Source: an uncultured Clostridia bacterium
Lineage (GTDB): Bacteria > Bacillota > Clostridia > UBA1381
Length of the DNA: 51,464 nt
NCBI GenBank assembly: GCA_944393255.1
Contig: CALXZP010000054.1
Coordinates: forward strand, 1 to 51,464
Reading direction: 5' to 3'
The notes beneath the pieces are model-generated. The model did not search any database. It was not told the origin of the DNA and worked only from the letters and a program-made list of their open reading frames with translations. Below are positions 1 through 8,414 of this stretch, piece after piece. A program made the position numbers and the translations under genes. How positions within the stretch are numbered: the stretch's first letter is position 1; each line of letters opens with the position of its first letter.

Positions 1-800
1 TTGTACTTGTTCTTGAGGGTACAAACAGCATTACTCCGGATACTCACGTAGCGGTTGTAACAGGCGCTGTTTCACAGACATCAAACGACAATGGCGATTA
101 CACATCTATACCGGTTGTAACAGCTAACTCGGATGATATCCAGAACGTTCTTTATGAAGGTACAAGAACCTTTAACGAGGGTGATGTTATAATCTACTCA
201 ACAAAGAGCGACGGCACAATAAGCGATAACGGTATCTATAGTGTAATAAACATGGCTAACGGCAACACATCTTACGAGACGCTGCGTAGCAATGTTCTTA
301 ACAACGACTCGTTTACTGCATTTGTAAGCTCGTCGGTTGTAGACGCTGATAACAACTGGTTCAAGACGACTACACAGAAGCCGGCAAAGGCTTACTTCGG
401 CCCGATCTACCGCAAGACGAATAACAATCTTGAGCTCATGCTGAACCAGGCAGAGACCACAGTTGATGGCGTGACATATAAGGCAACAGACCTTAACAGC
501 AGAAATGCTCTTATGGACTTCTCAGTTGCTGGTGACAACGTTGCATCGTATGTAGTTGATTACGCTGAGAGAACAGGTAAGTCAACAAGAGTATATAAGG
601 GTCAGCTTAATTCGTCAACCAACAGCATCTATAGTGCTGCAAACTGGACGTCAGAGAAGGATGATTACATCCTTTGGTCAACGAAGGATGCAGACAATGC
701 TGACAACACTGTAATGGGTGAGGATATCAGACCGAACTTCGCATTCGTTAAGACTGTTGAAGGTGACGTAACAGATGTTGTATACTTCATTGCTGACTAA
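1..800 (+). CDS. C-terminal part of a surface-type protein (5' end outside window)
   Basis: The reading frame is open from base 3 with no stop before the TAA at 798-800, so the gene enters from the left and about 265 codons are visible. The internal ATG at 252 has no ribosome site and is not the start. The protein is rich in Thr, Asn, Asp, Val and Ser, with no membrane segment and almost no Cys, as in secreted or S-layer-like proteins. Codon choice (AAC, GTA, GTT, ACA) resembles that of the ribosomal genes in this window, suggesting high expression. I recognise no domain. A terminator follows directly. The surface-protein role is inference from composition. Confidence 0.7.
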   Translation, partial: VLVLEGTNSITPDTHVAVVTGAVSQTSNDNGDYTSIPVVTANSDDIQNVLYEGTRTFNEGDVIIYSTKSDGTISDNGIYSVINMANGNTSYETLRSNVLNNDSFTAFVSSSVVDADNNWFKTTTQKPAKAYFGPIYRKTNNNLELMLNQAETTVDGVTYKATDLNSRNALMDFSVAGDNVASYVVDYAERTGKSTRVYKGQLNSSTNSIYSAANWTSEKDDYILWSTKDADNADNTVMGEDIRPNFAFVKTVEGDVTDVVYFIAD

Positions 801-838
801 TTATCGGATATTTTATAAATAATCGATGATCAATATAA

Positions 839-866
839 GGGGCTGCCCTCGGGCGGCTCCTTTTTT
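839..866 (+). terminator. intrinsic terminator after the surface-type gene
   Basis: A 9-bp stem (839-847 with 852-860, some G-U pairs) around a CTCG loop is followed by six T at 861-866. It lies 38 nt after the stop codon. Confidence 0.8.
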
Positions 867-933
867 GATGTTCATGGCTTCGGCGTGATTTCCGGAACGG
901 GTACCGAAAGGAAGCGTATACAATATTTAAGTG

Positions 934-962
934 TTGACTCACGGGTGCTCGTGTTGTATAAT
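934..962 (+). promoter_or_regulatory. sigma-A promoter of the transglycosylase gene
   Basis: TTGACT at 934-939 and TATAAT at 957-962 are separated by 17 nt. The predicted start is near 969, about 50 nt before the ATG at 1022. Confidence 0.8.
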
Positions 963-1021
963 GTATATGCGGAGCAGATATATGCTCGGCAAATATATTT
1001 AAGGAAGGGGCACAACCGAAA

Positions 1022-2008
1022 ATGAATAAAACTCGGATCGCCGCTCTTGCGGCAGCATTTATAATGATCCCGGGCGCGGCTGCGCTCGCGGACGGTATAC
1101 CGGGTCACCGGGGAACGGAGCTGGACGGATTTGATCTGGGAACCAAGCAGATATCAAGGTCTGTGAAACAATATTATGAGATATTTGAAAGCGCGGGGAG
1201 ACAGTACGGGATCGACCCGAACGTTCTTGCCGCTGTATGTATGCAGGAGTCGGCGGGGATAAACTACAGCTACCGCGAGGACGGTACGGCTTATCCTGCG
1301 TGGGGTATCATGCAGATAGAATATACCCACGAAAAAGCGTTTGCTCAATTCGGACTTAAAAGGACCGGAACGGCATGGACGCTTGAGGACAGGCTCGACC
1401 CGGCAAAAGCCGTGCCGTACGCGGCATATCTGCTGTCTGAATCATTGTACCGTTATGATGACGACTACATAAAAATGATACAGGCATATAATTTTGGAGA
1501 CGTGGTTCTGAACAGGATAATAAACGCTGTCGGAGACAATTGGCTCGATGAGAGAATAAACGCGGCAAAATACGCGGACAACTGGAAGTATGATAAATAC
1601 GGCGACGCACAGTACGCCGAGCATGTTCTGGCGTATTATACCGACACGATAGACAACGTCAGCGCGCAGGTGCGTGTAAATGACGTTTTGGTGAAATTCA
1701 ATGATCAGTATCCGGTCATAGAAAACGGAACCACGCTGATCCCGATAAGAGCCCTGAGCGAGACTCTCGGCGCGGATGTTGAGTGGGATGAAGCGGAACG
1801 TAAGGTTTTGATAAATAAAGATGAAACGGATATAGAAATAACTATTGGTGAAGAATATGCATATGTCAATGAGAATGAGTATGCATTAAACGAGCCTGCC
1901 GCCATCGAAAACGGGCGAACCATGGTGCCGCTGAGGTTTGCGGCCGAATCGCTCGGATGCAATGTGGAATGGGATGACAGTACGAGAACGGTAGTTATAG
2001 ATATATAA
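1022..2008 (+). CDS. secreted lytic transglycosylase-like protein with copper-amine-oxidase-like domain
   Basis: This 328-residue protein starts with a clear signal peptide (cleavage near residue 24, ALADG). Residues about 48-170 form an SLT/lysozyme-like domain with the likely catalytic Glu76 in MQESAG and the GIMQIE motif at 95-100, so it probably cleaves peptidoglycan glycan strands outside the cell. Residues about 220-328 form a copper-amine-oxidase N-terminal-like domain, with two repeats of the pattern ENGxTxxPxR followed by LGxxVEWD. This module is a common accessory domain in clostridial wall proteins. AAGGAAGG at 1001-1008 supports the ATG. It is a single-gene unit with its own promoter and terminator. 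Confidence 0.85.
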   Translation: MNKTRIAALAAAFIMIPGAAALADGIPGHRGTELDGFDLGTKQISRSVKQYYEIFESAGRQYGIDPNVLAAVCMQESAGINYSYREDGTAYPAWGIMQIEYTHEKAFAQFGLKRTGTAWTLEDRLDPAKAVPYAAYLLSESLYRYDDDYIKMIQAYNFGDVVLNRIINAVGDNWLDERINAAKYADNWKYDKYGDAQYAEHVLAYYTDTIDNVSAQVRVNDVLVKFNDQYPVIENGTTLIPIRALSETLGADVEWDEAERKVLINKDETDIEITIGEEYAYVNENEYALNEPAAIENGRTMVPLRFAAESLGCNVEWDDSTRTVVIDI

Positions 2009-2021
2009 GTGCCATGCAAAA

Positions 2022-2055
2022 ACCGGGCAAAGCCGCAAAGGCTGCCCGGTCTTTT
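2022..2055 (+). terminator. intrinsic terminator after the transglycosylase gene
   Basis: ACCGGGCA (2022-2029) pairs with TGCCCGGT (2043-2050), extended by GCC/GGC inside two unpaired A, then CTTTTT. Bases 2023-2055 recur almost unchanged at 3138-3170. Confidence 0.85.
2023..2055 (+). repeat. 33-bp direct repeat, left copy (terminator hairpin)
   Basis: It matches 3138-3170 at 32 of 33 positions; the single difference is in the loop. The two copies bracket the Rpn-type nuclease gene. Confidence 0.85.
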
Positions 2056-2081
2056 TATTGTGGTTGACCATAATAAACCCC

Positions 2082-2110
2082 TTGCATTTTCGGCAGTTTT
2101 GTGATACAAT
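2082..2110 (+). promoter_or_regulatory. promoter of the Rpn-type nuclease gene
   Basis: TTGCAT at 2082-2087 and TACAAT at 2105-2110 are separated by 17 nt. Transcription would start near 2117, which excludes the in-frame GTG at 2101 as start codon. Confidence 0.65.
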
Positions 2111-2145
2111 ATAGATATACAGCAGAAAAATCGGTGGGTGCAGGT

Positions 2146-3114
2146 ATGGAAAACGAAAACAAGCTTTCAAGGACGATCTCAGCAGGAAGCGCGGGCAGGA
2201 GATATGATAATATATGCAAAAAGCTGCTATCTTATAAAGTGATCCTTGCATGGATAATGAAAGAGTGTATGTCGGAGTACAGTCAATGCACGGTGGATGA
2301 GATAGCGGAAAACTATATAGAGGGTACGCCTCGTATATCGGAGACTCCCGTTCATCGTGATGAAGTCTCTGCTTCGGCAATAACGGGTATAAATACCGAG
2401 GACAGCAGTATTTCCGAAGGGACAGTTATGTATGACATTCTTTTTAATGCAATAGCGCCTGCATCGGGAGAACTGATAGAGCTTATAATAAATATAGAAG
2501 CGCAGAGCAATTTTTATCCCGGATATCCGCTGATAAAAAGGATGATATATTATTGCAGCAGAATGATATCAGCACAGTACGGAACAGTTTTCGAGCATTC
2601 AAGATATGATAAGATAAGAAAAGCATATTCGATATGGATATGTACCAATCCGCCGCAGGAAAGAATCGGTGCGATAACGCGCTACTCCATACAGGAGGAA
2701 CATATTCTTGGGAGCTCCTCGGAGATGAAGTCGAATTATGACCTGATGACGGCGATAATTATTAATCTTGGAGATAGGAGCATAAAAAGTGCGGGCAGGA
2801 TCACGGGATTGCTGGAGGTTTTGCTGTCAGCAAAGATGAAGCCGGATGAAAAAAAGAAAATACTTAATAAAGAGTATGATATAGCAATAACTGAGAACAT
2901 GGAAAGAGAGGTATCTGATATGTGCAATATAAGTATGGGTATTCTTGAAGAAGGTATTGAAAAAGGTCGTTCCGAAGGAATGCTTGGGGCAGTGCGCAGT
3001 CTGATGGACACAATGAAGCTGAGCGCCCGTCAAGCCATGGCTGCCTTGAAGATACCTGAGGACGAATATGGAAAGTATGAACAAATGATAGAACAGCTGT
3101 CTTCTAAGCATTGA
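2146..3114 (+). CDS. Rpn family / PD-(D/E)XK nuclease family putative transposase
   Basis: This 322-residue protein belongs to the group annotated as recombination-promoting nuclease or PD-(D/E)XK family transposase, frequent in gut Clostridia. Seen here are the opening RYDNICKKLL, the TEDSS segment near residue 85, YDILF followed by ELIINIEAQ (probable Asp and Glu-x-Gln active site), FYPGYPLIKR and YSIWICTNPP. The C-terminus carries a Glu/Lys/Gly-rich segment (GILEEGIEKGRSEG) typical of the family's tail. I chose ATG 2146 because the upstream in-frame GTG falls inside the promoter. Rpn proteins of E. coli are nucleases that raise recombination; the role here is inference. The gene is monocistronic and lies between two copies of the same terminator. 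Confidence 0.75.
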   Translation: MENENKLSRTISAGSAGRRYDNICKKLLSYKVILAWIMKECMSEYSQCTVDEIAENYIEGTPRISETPVHRDEVSASAITGINTEDSSISEGTVMYDILFNAIAPASGELIELIINIEAQSNFYPGYPLIKRMIYYCSRMISAQYGTVFEHSRYDKIRKAYSIWICTNPPQERIGAITRYSIQEEHILGSSSEMKSNYDLMTAIIINLGDRSIKSAGRITGLLEVLLSAKMKPDEKKKILNKEYDIAITENMEREVSDMCNISMGILEEGIEKGRSEGMLGAVRSLMDTMKLSARQAMAALKIPEDEYGKYEQMIEQLSSKH

Positions 3115-3135
3115 CGGCTGACGTTACACGAAAAA

Positions 3136-3173
3136 ACCCGGGCAAAGCCGCAGAGGCTGCCCGGTCTTTTTTT
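3136..3173. terminator. bidirectional terminator between the Rpn-type gene and galE
   Basis: CCGGGCA pairs with TGCCCGG around the same inner GCC/GGC stem as the hairpin at 2022. A T run follows on the plus strand (3167-3173) and six A at 3131-3136 give a T run on the minus strand, so it can stop transcription from both sides. Confidence 0.85.
3138..3170 (+). repeat. 33-bp direct repeat, right copy (terminator hairpin)
   Basis: It matches 2023-2055 at 32 of 33 positions and lies 23 nt after the stop of the Rpn-type gene. Confidence 0.85.
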
Positions 3174-3177
3174 GTTA

Positions 3178-4191
3178 TCAATCGTCAAAACCGTTCGGGT
3201 GTGCGGACTGCCATCTCCAGGAGTCCTCGCACATTTCCTCTATACCGCGTTCCGCTGTCCAGCCGAGTTCGTTTTTTGCTTTGGATGCGTCGGCATAGCA
3301 CTCGGCGATATCGCCGGGTCTGCGCGGGTCGATCTGGTACGGAAGCTCCTTGCCGCATGCTTTTGAGAAAGCCTCTATGATCTGCAGCACGCTGTATCCG
3401 TTGCCTGTGCCGAGGTTGTATATATGAACGCCCGGTTTTTCGGAGCAATGCTCTATAGCCTTAAGGTGACCGAGCGCCAGGTCTACTACGTGGATATAGT
3501 CTCTTACGCCCGTGCCGTCCGGCGTGGGGTAGTCGTTTCCGAATACGTGTATCTTCTCAAGCTTGCCGACCGCGACCTGGGCAACGTAAGGGAGAAGATT
3601 GTTCGGTATGCCTTTCGGATCCTCGCCCAGCTCGCCGCTTTTGTGTGCGCCGATCGGATTGAAGTAGCGCAGAAGTGTCACGGAAAGCTTGGGAGCGGCT
3701 TTCTGAACGTCTGTCATGATCTGTTCTATCATGAGCTTTGTAGAGCCGTAGGGATTGGTTGTGGAAAGCGGAAAATCCTCTGTTATCGGAACGGTTTCCG
3801 GCATTCCGTAAACAGTCGCCGAAGAGGAAAAGACTATATTATTGACATTGTACTTTTCCATGAGCTGCATAAGTATCAAGGTTCCGGTTATATTGTTATG
3901 GTAATAGGTAAGCGGTATCTGTGTAGACTCGCCTACAGCCTTAAGACCTGCAAAATGTATCACAGCATCTATTTCGTTTTCGGCAAATACCTTTTCCATA
4001 TCATCTCTGCTGAGAAGATCGTACCGGTAAAATTTAAAATCTTTTCCCGTAAGCCGCTTTATAGCCTCTACCGCCTTGATATTGGAGTTGCAGAGGTTGT
4101 CTGCGACAACTATGTCATATCCGGCGTTAAGCAGTTCAACGCAGGTGTGGCTTCCTATATAGCCTGCACCGCCGGTCACAAGAATGTTCAT
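3178..4191 (-). CDS. galE: UDP-glucose 4-epimerase
   Basis: GalE interconverts UDP-glucose and UDP-galactose in the Leloir pathway and supplies UDP-galactose for surface glycans. The 337-residue length is normal for the family. Visible are the NAD-binding GGAGYIGS at residues 7-14, the catalytic SSSATVYG region and the YGSTK (YxxxK) motif of extended short-chain dehydrogenases, and the sugar-binding DYIHVVDLA. An AAGGAGG site lies upstream of the ATG on the minus strand. It is a single-gene unit pointing away from the ribosomal operon, with its own promoter and a shared terminator. Confidence 0.95.
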   Translation of the reverse strand: MNILVTGGAGYIGSHTCVELLNAGYDIVVADNLCNSNIKAVEAIKRLTGKDFKFYRYDLLSRDDMEKVFAENEIDAVIHFAGLKAVGESTQIPLTYYHNNITGTLILMQLMEKYNVNNIVFSSSATVYGMPETVPITEDFPLSTTNPYGSTKLMIEQIMTDVQKAAPKLSVTLLRYFNPIGAHKSGELGEDPKGIPNNLLPYVAQVAVGKLEKIHVFGNDYPTPDGTGVRDYIHVVDLALGHLKAIEHCSEKPGVHIYNLGTGNGYSVLQIIEAFSKACGKELPYQIDPRRPGDIAECYADASKAKNELGWTAERGIEEMCEDSWRWQSAHPNGFDD

Positions 4192-4259
4192 GGGTGTTCC
4201 CTCCTTAGATCATGTACCGTATTGCCGTGAAGAGTGACGATCTGCACAGCTCTGAAAAT

Positions 4260-4288
4260 ATTATACATCAATTGCCGCGTGATTGCAA
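4260..4288 (-). promoter_or_regulatory. promoter of galE
   Basis: On the minus strand TTGCAA (4288-4283) and TATAAT (4265-4260) are 17 nt apart, about 70 nt before the galE start codon. Confidence 0.75.
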
Positions 4289-4403
4289 GTGTTTTTGTAA
4301 TACTCATATTTTTTTCGTAAAACCAATGAAAATGTGTATAAAAAAAACTCTTAAAGAAAAACTAATTTGTATAAAATTACACGAAATTATTTTGATAAAA
4401 ATG

Positions 4404-4432
4404 TTGACTTTTCGGCATAACTATGGTAAAAT
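4404..4432 (+). promoter_or_regulatory. promoter of the S10-spc-alpha operon
   Basis: TTGACT at 4404-4409 and TAAAAT at 4427-4432 are 17 nt apart within an A/T-rich stretch (4300-4400) that may act as an UP element. The predicted start near 4439 gives a leader of about 340 nt before rpsJ. Confidence 0.8.
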
Positions 4433-4438
4433 AAGAGT

Positions 4439-4776
4439 GTTGTGACACTAGACAAACGATGATGCAGGAGGTTGCGGCGTAGGTTGACGCCGGTTATTTC
4501 TGCGGAGAATGTCCGGTTCGTGAAACCGGGCGGCAGTCAAGCCACTAAGTCTGTGTCCTGTGCGCGCTGTACCTGTGTCTTGCGCGTATGGGGATAGCTG
4601 CGTGAAGTTTGCGCAGCGAATAAGTGGTGAAAATTGACTTGTATGCCCGAAGATCCTTAGGATCTGTCGGGTTTTTAAAAGGGGTGGACAGAAACACCCG
4701 GAGGAGTGTGCAATTTTCCGTATGAGCTGTCGTGCAGAGTGCAACAAATTATTTATTATGAGGAGGGAATCAAAGT
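4439..4776 (+). promoter_or_regulatory. structured rpsJ leader RNA with attenuator
   Basis: The 338-nt untranslated leader can fold extensively. Local hairpins include CCGGTT/AACCGG (4513-4518 with 4524-4529). A long-range stem joins AGTCAA and CCACT (4535-4546) to AGTGG and TTGACT (4623-4639), enclosing further GC-rich hairpins. An intrinsic terminator follows at 4646-4676, then a GGGTG/CACCC hairpin (4682-4699) and the AGGAGGG site at 4761-4767. This is the arrangement of a ribosomal-protein-controlled attenuation leader. L4 controls S10 leaders in gammaproteobacteria; the ligand here is unknown. I cannot say whether it matches a catalogued leader family. Confidence 0.7.
4646..4676 (+). terminator. 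intrinsic terminator (attenuator) inside the rpsJ leader
   Basis: CCCGA-AGATCC (4646-4656) pairs with GGATCT-TCGGG (4660-4671) with one bulged G and a TTA loop, followed by TTTTT. It lies about 100 nt upstream of rpsJ, so the operon requires readthrough. Confidence 0.8.
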
Positions 4777-5091
4777 ATGGCAGCAAACCAGAAAATAAGA
4801 ATCAAGTTAAAGGCTTATGACCATGTGGTATTGGACCAGAGCGCTGAGAAGATAGTTGAGATCGCAAAGAGAACGGGCGCTAAGGTATCGGGTCCCATCC
4901 CGCTTCCCACAAGCAAGGAGATAATAACTATACTCCGTGCGGTGCATAAGTACAAGGATTCGCGTGAGCAGTTCGAAAGAAGGACTCACAAGAGACTGAT
5001 CGATATAGTTGTTCCTGGTCAGAAGACGATGGAATCGCTTATGAAGATCGATCTCCCGGCCGGCGTTGATATAAGCATCATTCAGAAGTGA
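4777..5091 (+). CDS. rpsJ: 30S ribosomal protein S10
   Basis: S10 sits in the 30S head and, as NusE, joins antitermination complexes with NusB. The 104-residue protein has the family's [11 protein letters not shown] start, GPIPLPT and the C-terminal [10 protein letters not shown]10 is usually 102-103 residues. AGGAGGG lies 9 nt before the ATG. It is the first gene of the superoperon, behind the attenuated leader. A 107-nt linker with two small hairpins (5122-5138, 5140-5160) separates it from rplC. Confidence 0.97.
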   Translation: MAANQKIRIKLKAYDHVVLDQSAEKIVEIAKRTGAKVSGPIPLPTSKEIITILRAVHKYKDSREQFERRTHKRLIDIVVPGQKTMESLMKIDLPAGVDISIIQK

Positions 5092-5198
5092 TCGAAGCCG
5101 GACAAGCTTTATTTATCGCAGTAGCCTTAAACGGGCTATGATGCAGGTCATGTTTGCATCGCTTTTGTGCAAACCAATAACTGTTTAGGAGGAAAATC

Positions 5199-5828
5199 AT
5201 GAAGAAAGCAATTTTAGGTACTAAGATTGGTATGACTCAGATATTCGGAGAAGGCGGCAGGGTGATCCCTGTTACAGCGATACTTGCCGGACCGTGTACT
5301 GTTGTTCAGAAGAAGACGGTCGAGACCGACGGTTACAATGCCGTTCAGGTCGGATACGGCGAGATCAAGGAGAAGAAAGTAAACAAGCCTCTCAAGGGTC
5401 ATTTCGCTAAGGCAGACACAGCTAATAAGAAGTATTTGAGAGAATTCAGACTTGAAGATACCGAAAGCCTCAATGTGGGCGACGAGATCAAGGCTGAGAT
5501 ATTTGAAGCCGGCGAGAAGGTAGACGTAAGCGGTATCTCAAAGGGTCACGGTTTTGCAGGCCCGATGAAGAGATGGAATCTTCACAGAGGTCCTATGTCG
5601 CACGGTTCGCATTCAAAGAGAGTTTCGGGTTCAATGGGTATGTGCTCGTTCCCGGGCCGCGTATTCAAGGGGAAGAAGCTTCCCGGACACTATGGTGTCG
5701 ATAAGGTAACGATCCAGAACCTTGAGGTTGTAAAGGTAGACGCTGAACAGAATCTTATTCTTGTCAAAGGCGCCGTACCGGGTGTTAAGGGCGGTCTTGT
5801 AACAATAAGAAACGCCGTTAAAGCCTGA
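5199..5828 (+). CDS. rplC: 50S ribosomal protein L3
   Basis: L3 binds 23S rRNA near the peptidyl-transferase centre and is an early assembly protein. The 209-residue length is typical. The N-terminal [10 protein letters not shown] motif and the extension that reaches the active centre ([11 protein letters not shown], then [22 protein letters not shown]) are all present. TAGGAGG precedes the ATG. The gene follows rpsJ in standard S10-operon order and is only 26 nt from rplD. Confidence 0.97.
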   Translation: MKKAILGTKIGMTQIFGEGGRVIPVTAILAGPCTVVQKKTVETDGYNAVQVGYGEIKEKKVNKPLKGHFAKADTANKKYLREFRLEDTESLNVGDEIKAEIFEAGEKVDVSGISKGHGFAGPMKRWNLHRGPMSHGSHSKRVSGSMGMCSFPGRVFKGKKLPGHYGVDKVTIQNLEVVKVDAEQNLILVKGAVPGVKGGLVTIRNAVKA

Positions 5829-5854
5829 CAGGGTATTGGAAAGGAGGAAATATA

Positions 5855-6475
5855 ATGGCTAAATTGGCTTTATATAATATGGAAGGTCAGAAGACCGGTT
5901 CTATAGAGGCGTCCGACGCGCTTTTTGCGGCGGAGGTCAAAGAGGCTGTTCTTCATGCCGTGATAGTAAACCACCTCGCTAACAAGAGACAGGGTACGCA
6001 GAATACAAAAACTCGTACAGAGGTTCGCGGCGGAGGAAAGAAGCCGTGGAGGCAGAAGGGTACAGGCCGTGCAAGACAGGGCAGTATCCGTGCTCCGCAG
6101 TGGGTAGGCGGCGGAGTCGCTCTCGGTCCCAAGCCGAGAAGCTATCGCTACAGCCTGAATAAGAAGATGAAGAGAGTGGCTCTCAGATCGGCTCTCACAG
6201 CTAAGTATAATGATTATGCGGTATACGTAATAGACGGTCTTGCGCTTGATGAGATCAAGACTGCTAAGATCGCAGCTCTTATGAAGGGGCTTGAGCTCAG
6301 CTCAGCGCTCGTTGTTACTGCTGACGCTGACAAGAACGTATACATGTCGTCAAGAAACATTCACGGTGTTACTCCGACTCACGTTGGAGCGATCAACACT
6401 TACGATATAATGAAGCACGGTGCGCTCGTACTTTCGAAGGACGCCGTTGCAAAATTAGAGGAGGTGTACGCATAA
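5855..6475 (+). CDS. rplD: 50S ribosomal protein L4
   Basis: L4 lines the exit tunnel and, in gammaproteobacteria, also represses its own S10 operon. The 206-residue protein shows the conserved loop region [29 protein letters not shown] and [10 protein letters not shown] that extends into the tunnel. Its TAA overlaps the rplW ATG by one base (TAATG), implying coupled translation. If the leader upstream of rpsJ is feedback-controlled, L4 is the first candidate ligand by analogy. Confidence 0.97.
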   Translation: MAKLALYNMEGQKTGSIEASDALFAAEVKEAVLHAVIVNHLANKRQGTQNTKTRTEVRGGGKKPWRQKGTGRARQGSIRAPQWVGGGVALGPKPRSYRYSLNKKMKRVALRSALTAKYNDYAVYVIDGLALDEIKTAKIAALMKGLELSSALVVTADADKNVYMSSRNIHGVTPTHVGAINTYDIMKHGALVLSKDAVAKLEEVYA

Positions 6476-6777
6476 TGAACTCTTATGATATAATCAGGAG
6501 ACCTATCATTACAGAGAAATCAATGAAGGTCGAAACGGACAGAGAAGGAAACGAAATCAAAAAGTACACTTTCGAAGTTCCCAAAACCGTTAACAAGCTC
6601 GAGATAAAGTATGCGGTAGAAGAGGTTTTCGGAGTTAAGGTCGCTAAGGTCAATACGATGAACTATGCCGGAAAGCTTAAGAGAATGGGACGCTATGAGG
6701 GCAGACGCGCTTCGTGGAAGAAGGCTATCGTTACTCTTGCGCCGGATTCAAAGACTATCGAGTTCTTCGATATGTAA
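6475..6777 (+). CDS. rplW: 50S ribosomal protein L23
   Basis: L23 lies at the tunnel exit and is the docking site for signal recognition particle and trigger factor. The 100-residue protein begins with the family motif [12 protein letters not shown] and contains YTFEV and the KVNTMN segment. It starts on the last base of the rplD stop codon, so it is probably translated by reinitiation. A 58-nt gap with an AAGGAGAG-type site leads to rplB. Confidence 0.96.
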   Translation: MNSYDIIRRPIITEKSMKVETDREGNEIKKYTFEVPKTVNKLEIKYAVEEVFGVKVAKVNTMNYAGKLKRMGRYEGRRASWKKAIVTLAPDSKTIEFFDM

Positions 6778-6835
6778 GCCGGTACGCGTCACGATTTGGA
6801 ATTAAGGAATTTTTAGATAAGGAGAGTAAAGGATA

Positions 6836-7669
6836 ATGGCTATAAAAAAGTATAATCCTACATCGCCTGCCAGAAGATTTATGACCGTTTCGGACTTTGC
6901 CGAAATAACAAAGAAAACTCCGGAACGCTCACTTCTCGCTAAGAAGAACAAGAATGCCGGCAGAAACTCATACGGCAGGATCACGGTTCGTCACAGAGGC
7001 GGCGGTAACAAGCAGAAGTACAGAATTATTGATTTTAAGCGTCAGAAGGACGGTATGAACGCTACCGTTATCGGTATAGAATACGATCCGAACAGATCGG
7101 CAAATATCGCGCTTCTTCAGTATGAGGACGGCACGAAGGCGTATATAATCGCTCCGGAAGGTCTTACAGACGGTATGACCGTTGTTTCGGGCGAAGGCGC
7201 AGATATAAAGGTCGGAAACGCATTGTTCATAAAGGACATCCCGGTCGGTACTCTTATCCATAATATAGAGCTTTACCCGGGCAGAGGCGGACAGCTTGTA
7301 AGAAGCGCGGGCGAGAGCGCTCAGCTCATGGCCAAGGAGAACGGCTACGGTCAGGTAAGACTTCCCTCCGGCGAGGTAAGACTTATAAGCCTTAACTGTA
7401 AGGCTACGATAGGCGTTGTAGGTAATCAGCAGCATGAGAATATTTCTATCGGTAAAGCCGGAAGAAAGCGTCACATGGGCTGGAGACCGACGGTTCGAGG
7501 AGTTGTCATGAACCCGAACGACCATCCGCACGGCGGTGGTGAGGGTAAGTCGCCTATAGGACGTCCCGCACCTGTAACTCCGTGGGGTAAGCCTGCTCTT
7601 GGTCTTAAAACCAGAAAGAACAAGAACAAGTCAAATAAGTTTATTGTTAAGAGAAGAAACGACAAGTAA
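6836..7669 (+). CDS. rplB: 50S ribosomal protein L2
   Basis: L2 is required for subunit association and peptidyl transfer. The 277-residue length is normal. Visible are [11 protein letters not shown] at the start, [17 protein letters not shown], and the C-terminal HPHGGGEG motif with the conserved His near the catalytic centre, followed by a basic tail. It stands between rplW and rpsS as in nearly all bacteria. Confidence 0.97.
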   Translation: MAIKKYNPTSPARRFMTVSDFAEITKKTPERSLLAKKNKNAGRNSYGRITVRHRGGGNKQKYRIIDFKRQKDGMNATVIGIEYDPNRSANIALLQYEDGTKAYIIAPEGLTDGMTVVSGEGADIKVGNALFIKDIPVGTLIHNIELYPGRGGQLVRSAGESAQLMAKENGYGQVRLPSGEVRLISLNCKATIGVVGNQQHENISIGKAGRKRHMGWRPTVRGVVMNPNDHPHGGGEGKSPIGRPAPVTPWGKPALGLKTRKNKNKSNKFIVKRRNDK

Positions 7670-7707
7670 TTTTGTCCTTATATTGTTCGTAAAAGGAGGA
7701 ACGGAGA

Positions 7708-7980
7708 ATGAGCAGATCGGTTAAGAAGGGGCCTTTTGTTGAAGAGCGCCTTATGAAAAGGATCGATGCGATGAATGAAGCTAATGAAAAGAAAGTTATC
7801 AAAACTTGGTCAAGAGCTTCCACGATATTCCCTGAAATGGTCGGCCACACAATTGCGGTTCACGACGGAAGAAAGCATGTTCCGGTGTTCATAAGCGAAG
7901 ACATGGTTGGACATAAGCTTGGCGAGTTTGCACCGACAAGGACTTTTAAGGGTCATGCCGGAGCAAAGACTTCGAGATGA
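7708..7980 (+). CDS. rpsS: 30S ribosomal protein S19
   Basis: S19 works with S13 in the 30S head near the A site. The 90-residue protein starts [10 protein letters not shown] and carries [28 protein letters not shown] and [13 protein letters not shown] in pieces typical of the family. GGAGG lies upstream of the ATG. A 75-nt linker separates it from rplV. Confidence 0.97.
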   Translation: MSRSVKKGPFVEERLMKRIDAMNEANEKKVIKTWSRASTIFPEMVGHTIAVHDGRKHVPVFISEDMVGHKLGEFAPTRTFKGHAGAKTSR

Positions 7981-8055
7981 TCGGGGATCTAAGTTGATAA
8001 GAATTTCAGAGTTTTAAAATACAATCAAAAAATGATTGGAAGGAGGATTTCCTAA

Positions 8056-8394
8056 ATGGAAGCACGTGCAACAGTTAAATATGCCCGTATATCATCCAGA
8101 AAGGTGAAGATAGTTCTTGATCTTATAAGAAACAAGCCGGTAAACGTAGCGGAAGCTATTTTGAAAAACACGCCGAAGGCTGGATGCGAATATGTAGGCA
8201 AGCTTCTTGCGTCGGCTGTAGCGAACGCGGAAAACAATAATAACATGGATCGTGATAAGCTCGTAGTATCGGAATGCTACGCTACGCAGGGTCCTACGCT
8301 TAAGAGGATCCAGCCCAGAGCGCAGGGAAGAGCGTTCAGGATCTTAAAGAGAACCAGCCATATCACATTAGTGGTTAAGGAATTGGAAGACTAA
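8056..8394 (+). CDS. rplV: 50S ribosomal protein L22
   Basis: L22 contacts all 23S rRNA domains, and its hairpin lines the exit tunnel. The 112-residue protein has [16 protein letters not shown] near the start and the C-terminal hairpin sequence around [13 protein letters not shown] and [15 protein letters not shown] lies 9 nt before the ATG. It is 20 nt from rpsC. Confidence 0.97.
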   Translation: MEARATVKYARISSRKVKIVLDLIRNKPVNVAEAILKNTPKAGCEYVGKLLASAVANAENNNNMDRDKLVVSECYATQGPTLKRIQPRAQGRAFRILKRTSHITLVVKELED

Positions 8395-8414
8395 TCTAAG
8401 AAGGAGGTCAACTC

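Noticed and set aside
3424..4230. 268-codon plus-strand frame within galE
   Set aside because: It is antisense to a canonical galE, with no start signal and a random-looking protein.
4212..4445. 77-codon open frame between galE and the rpsJ leader
   Set aside because: It has no ribosome site, is low-complexity and A/T-rich, and runs through the galE and rpsJ promoters.
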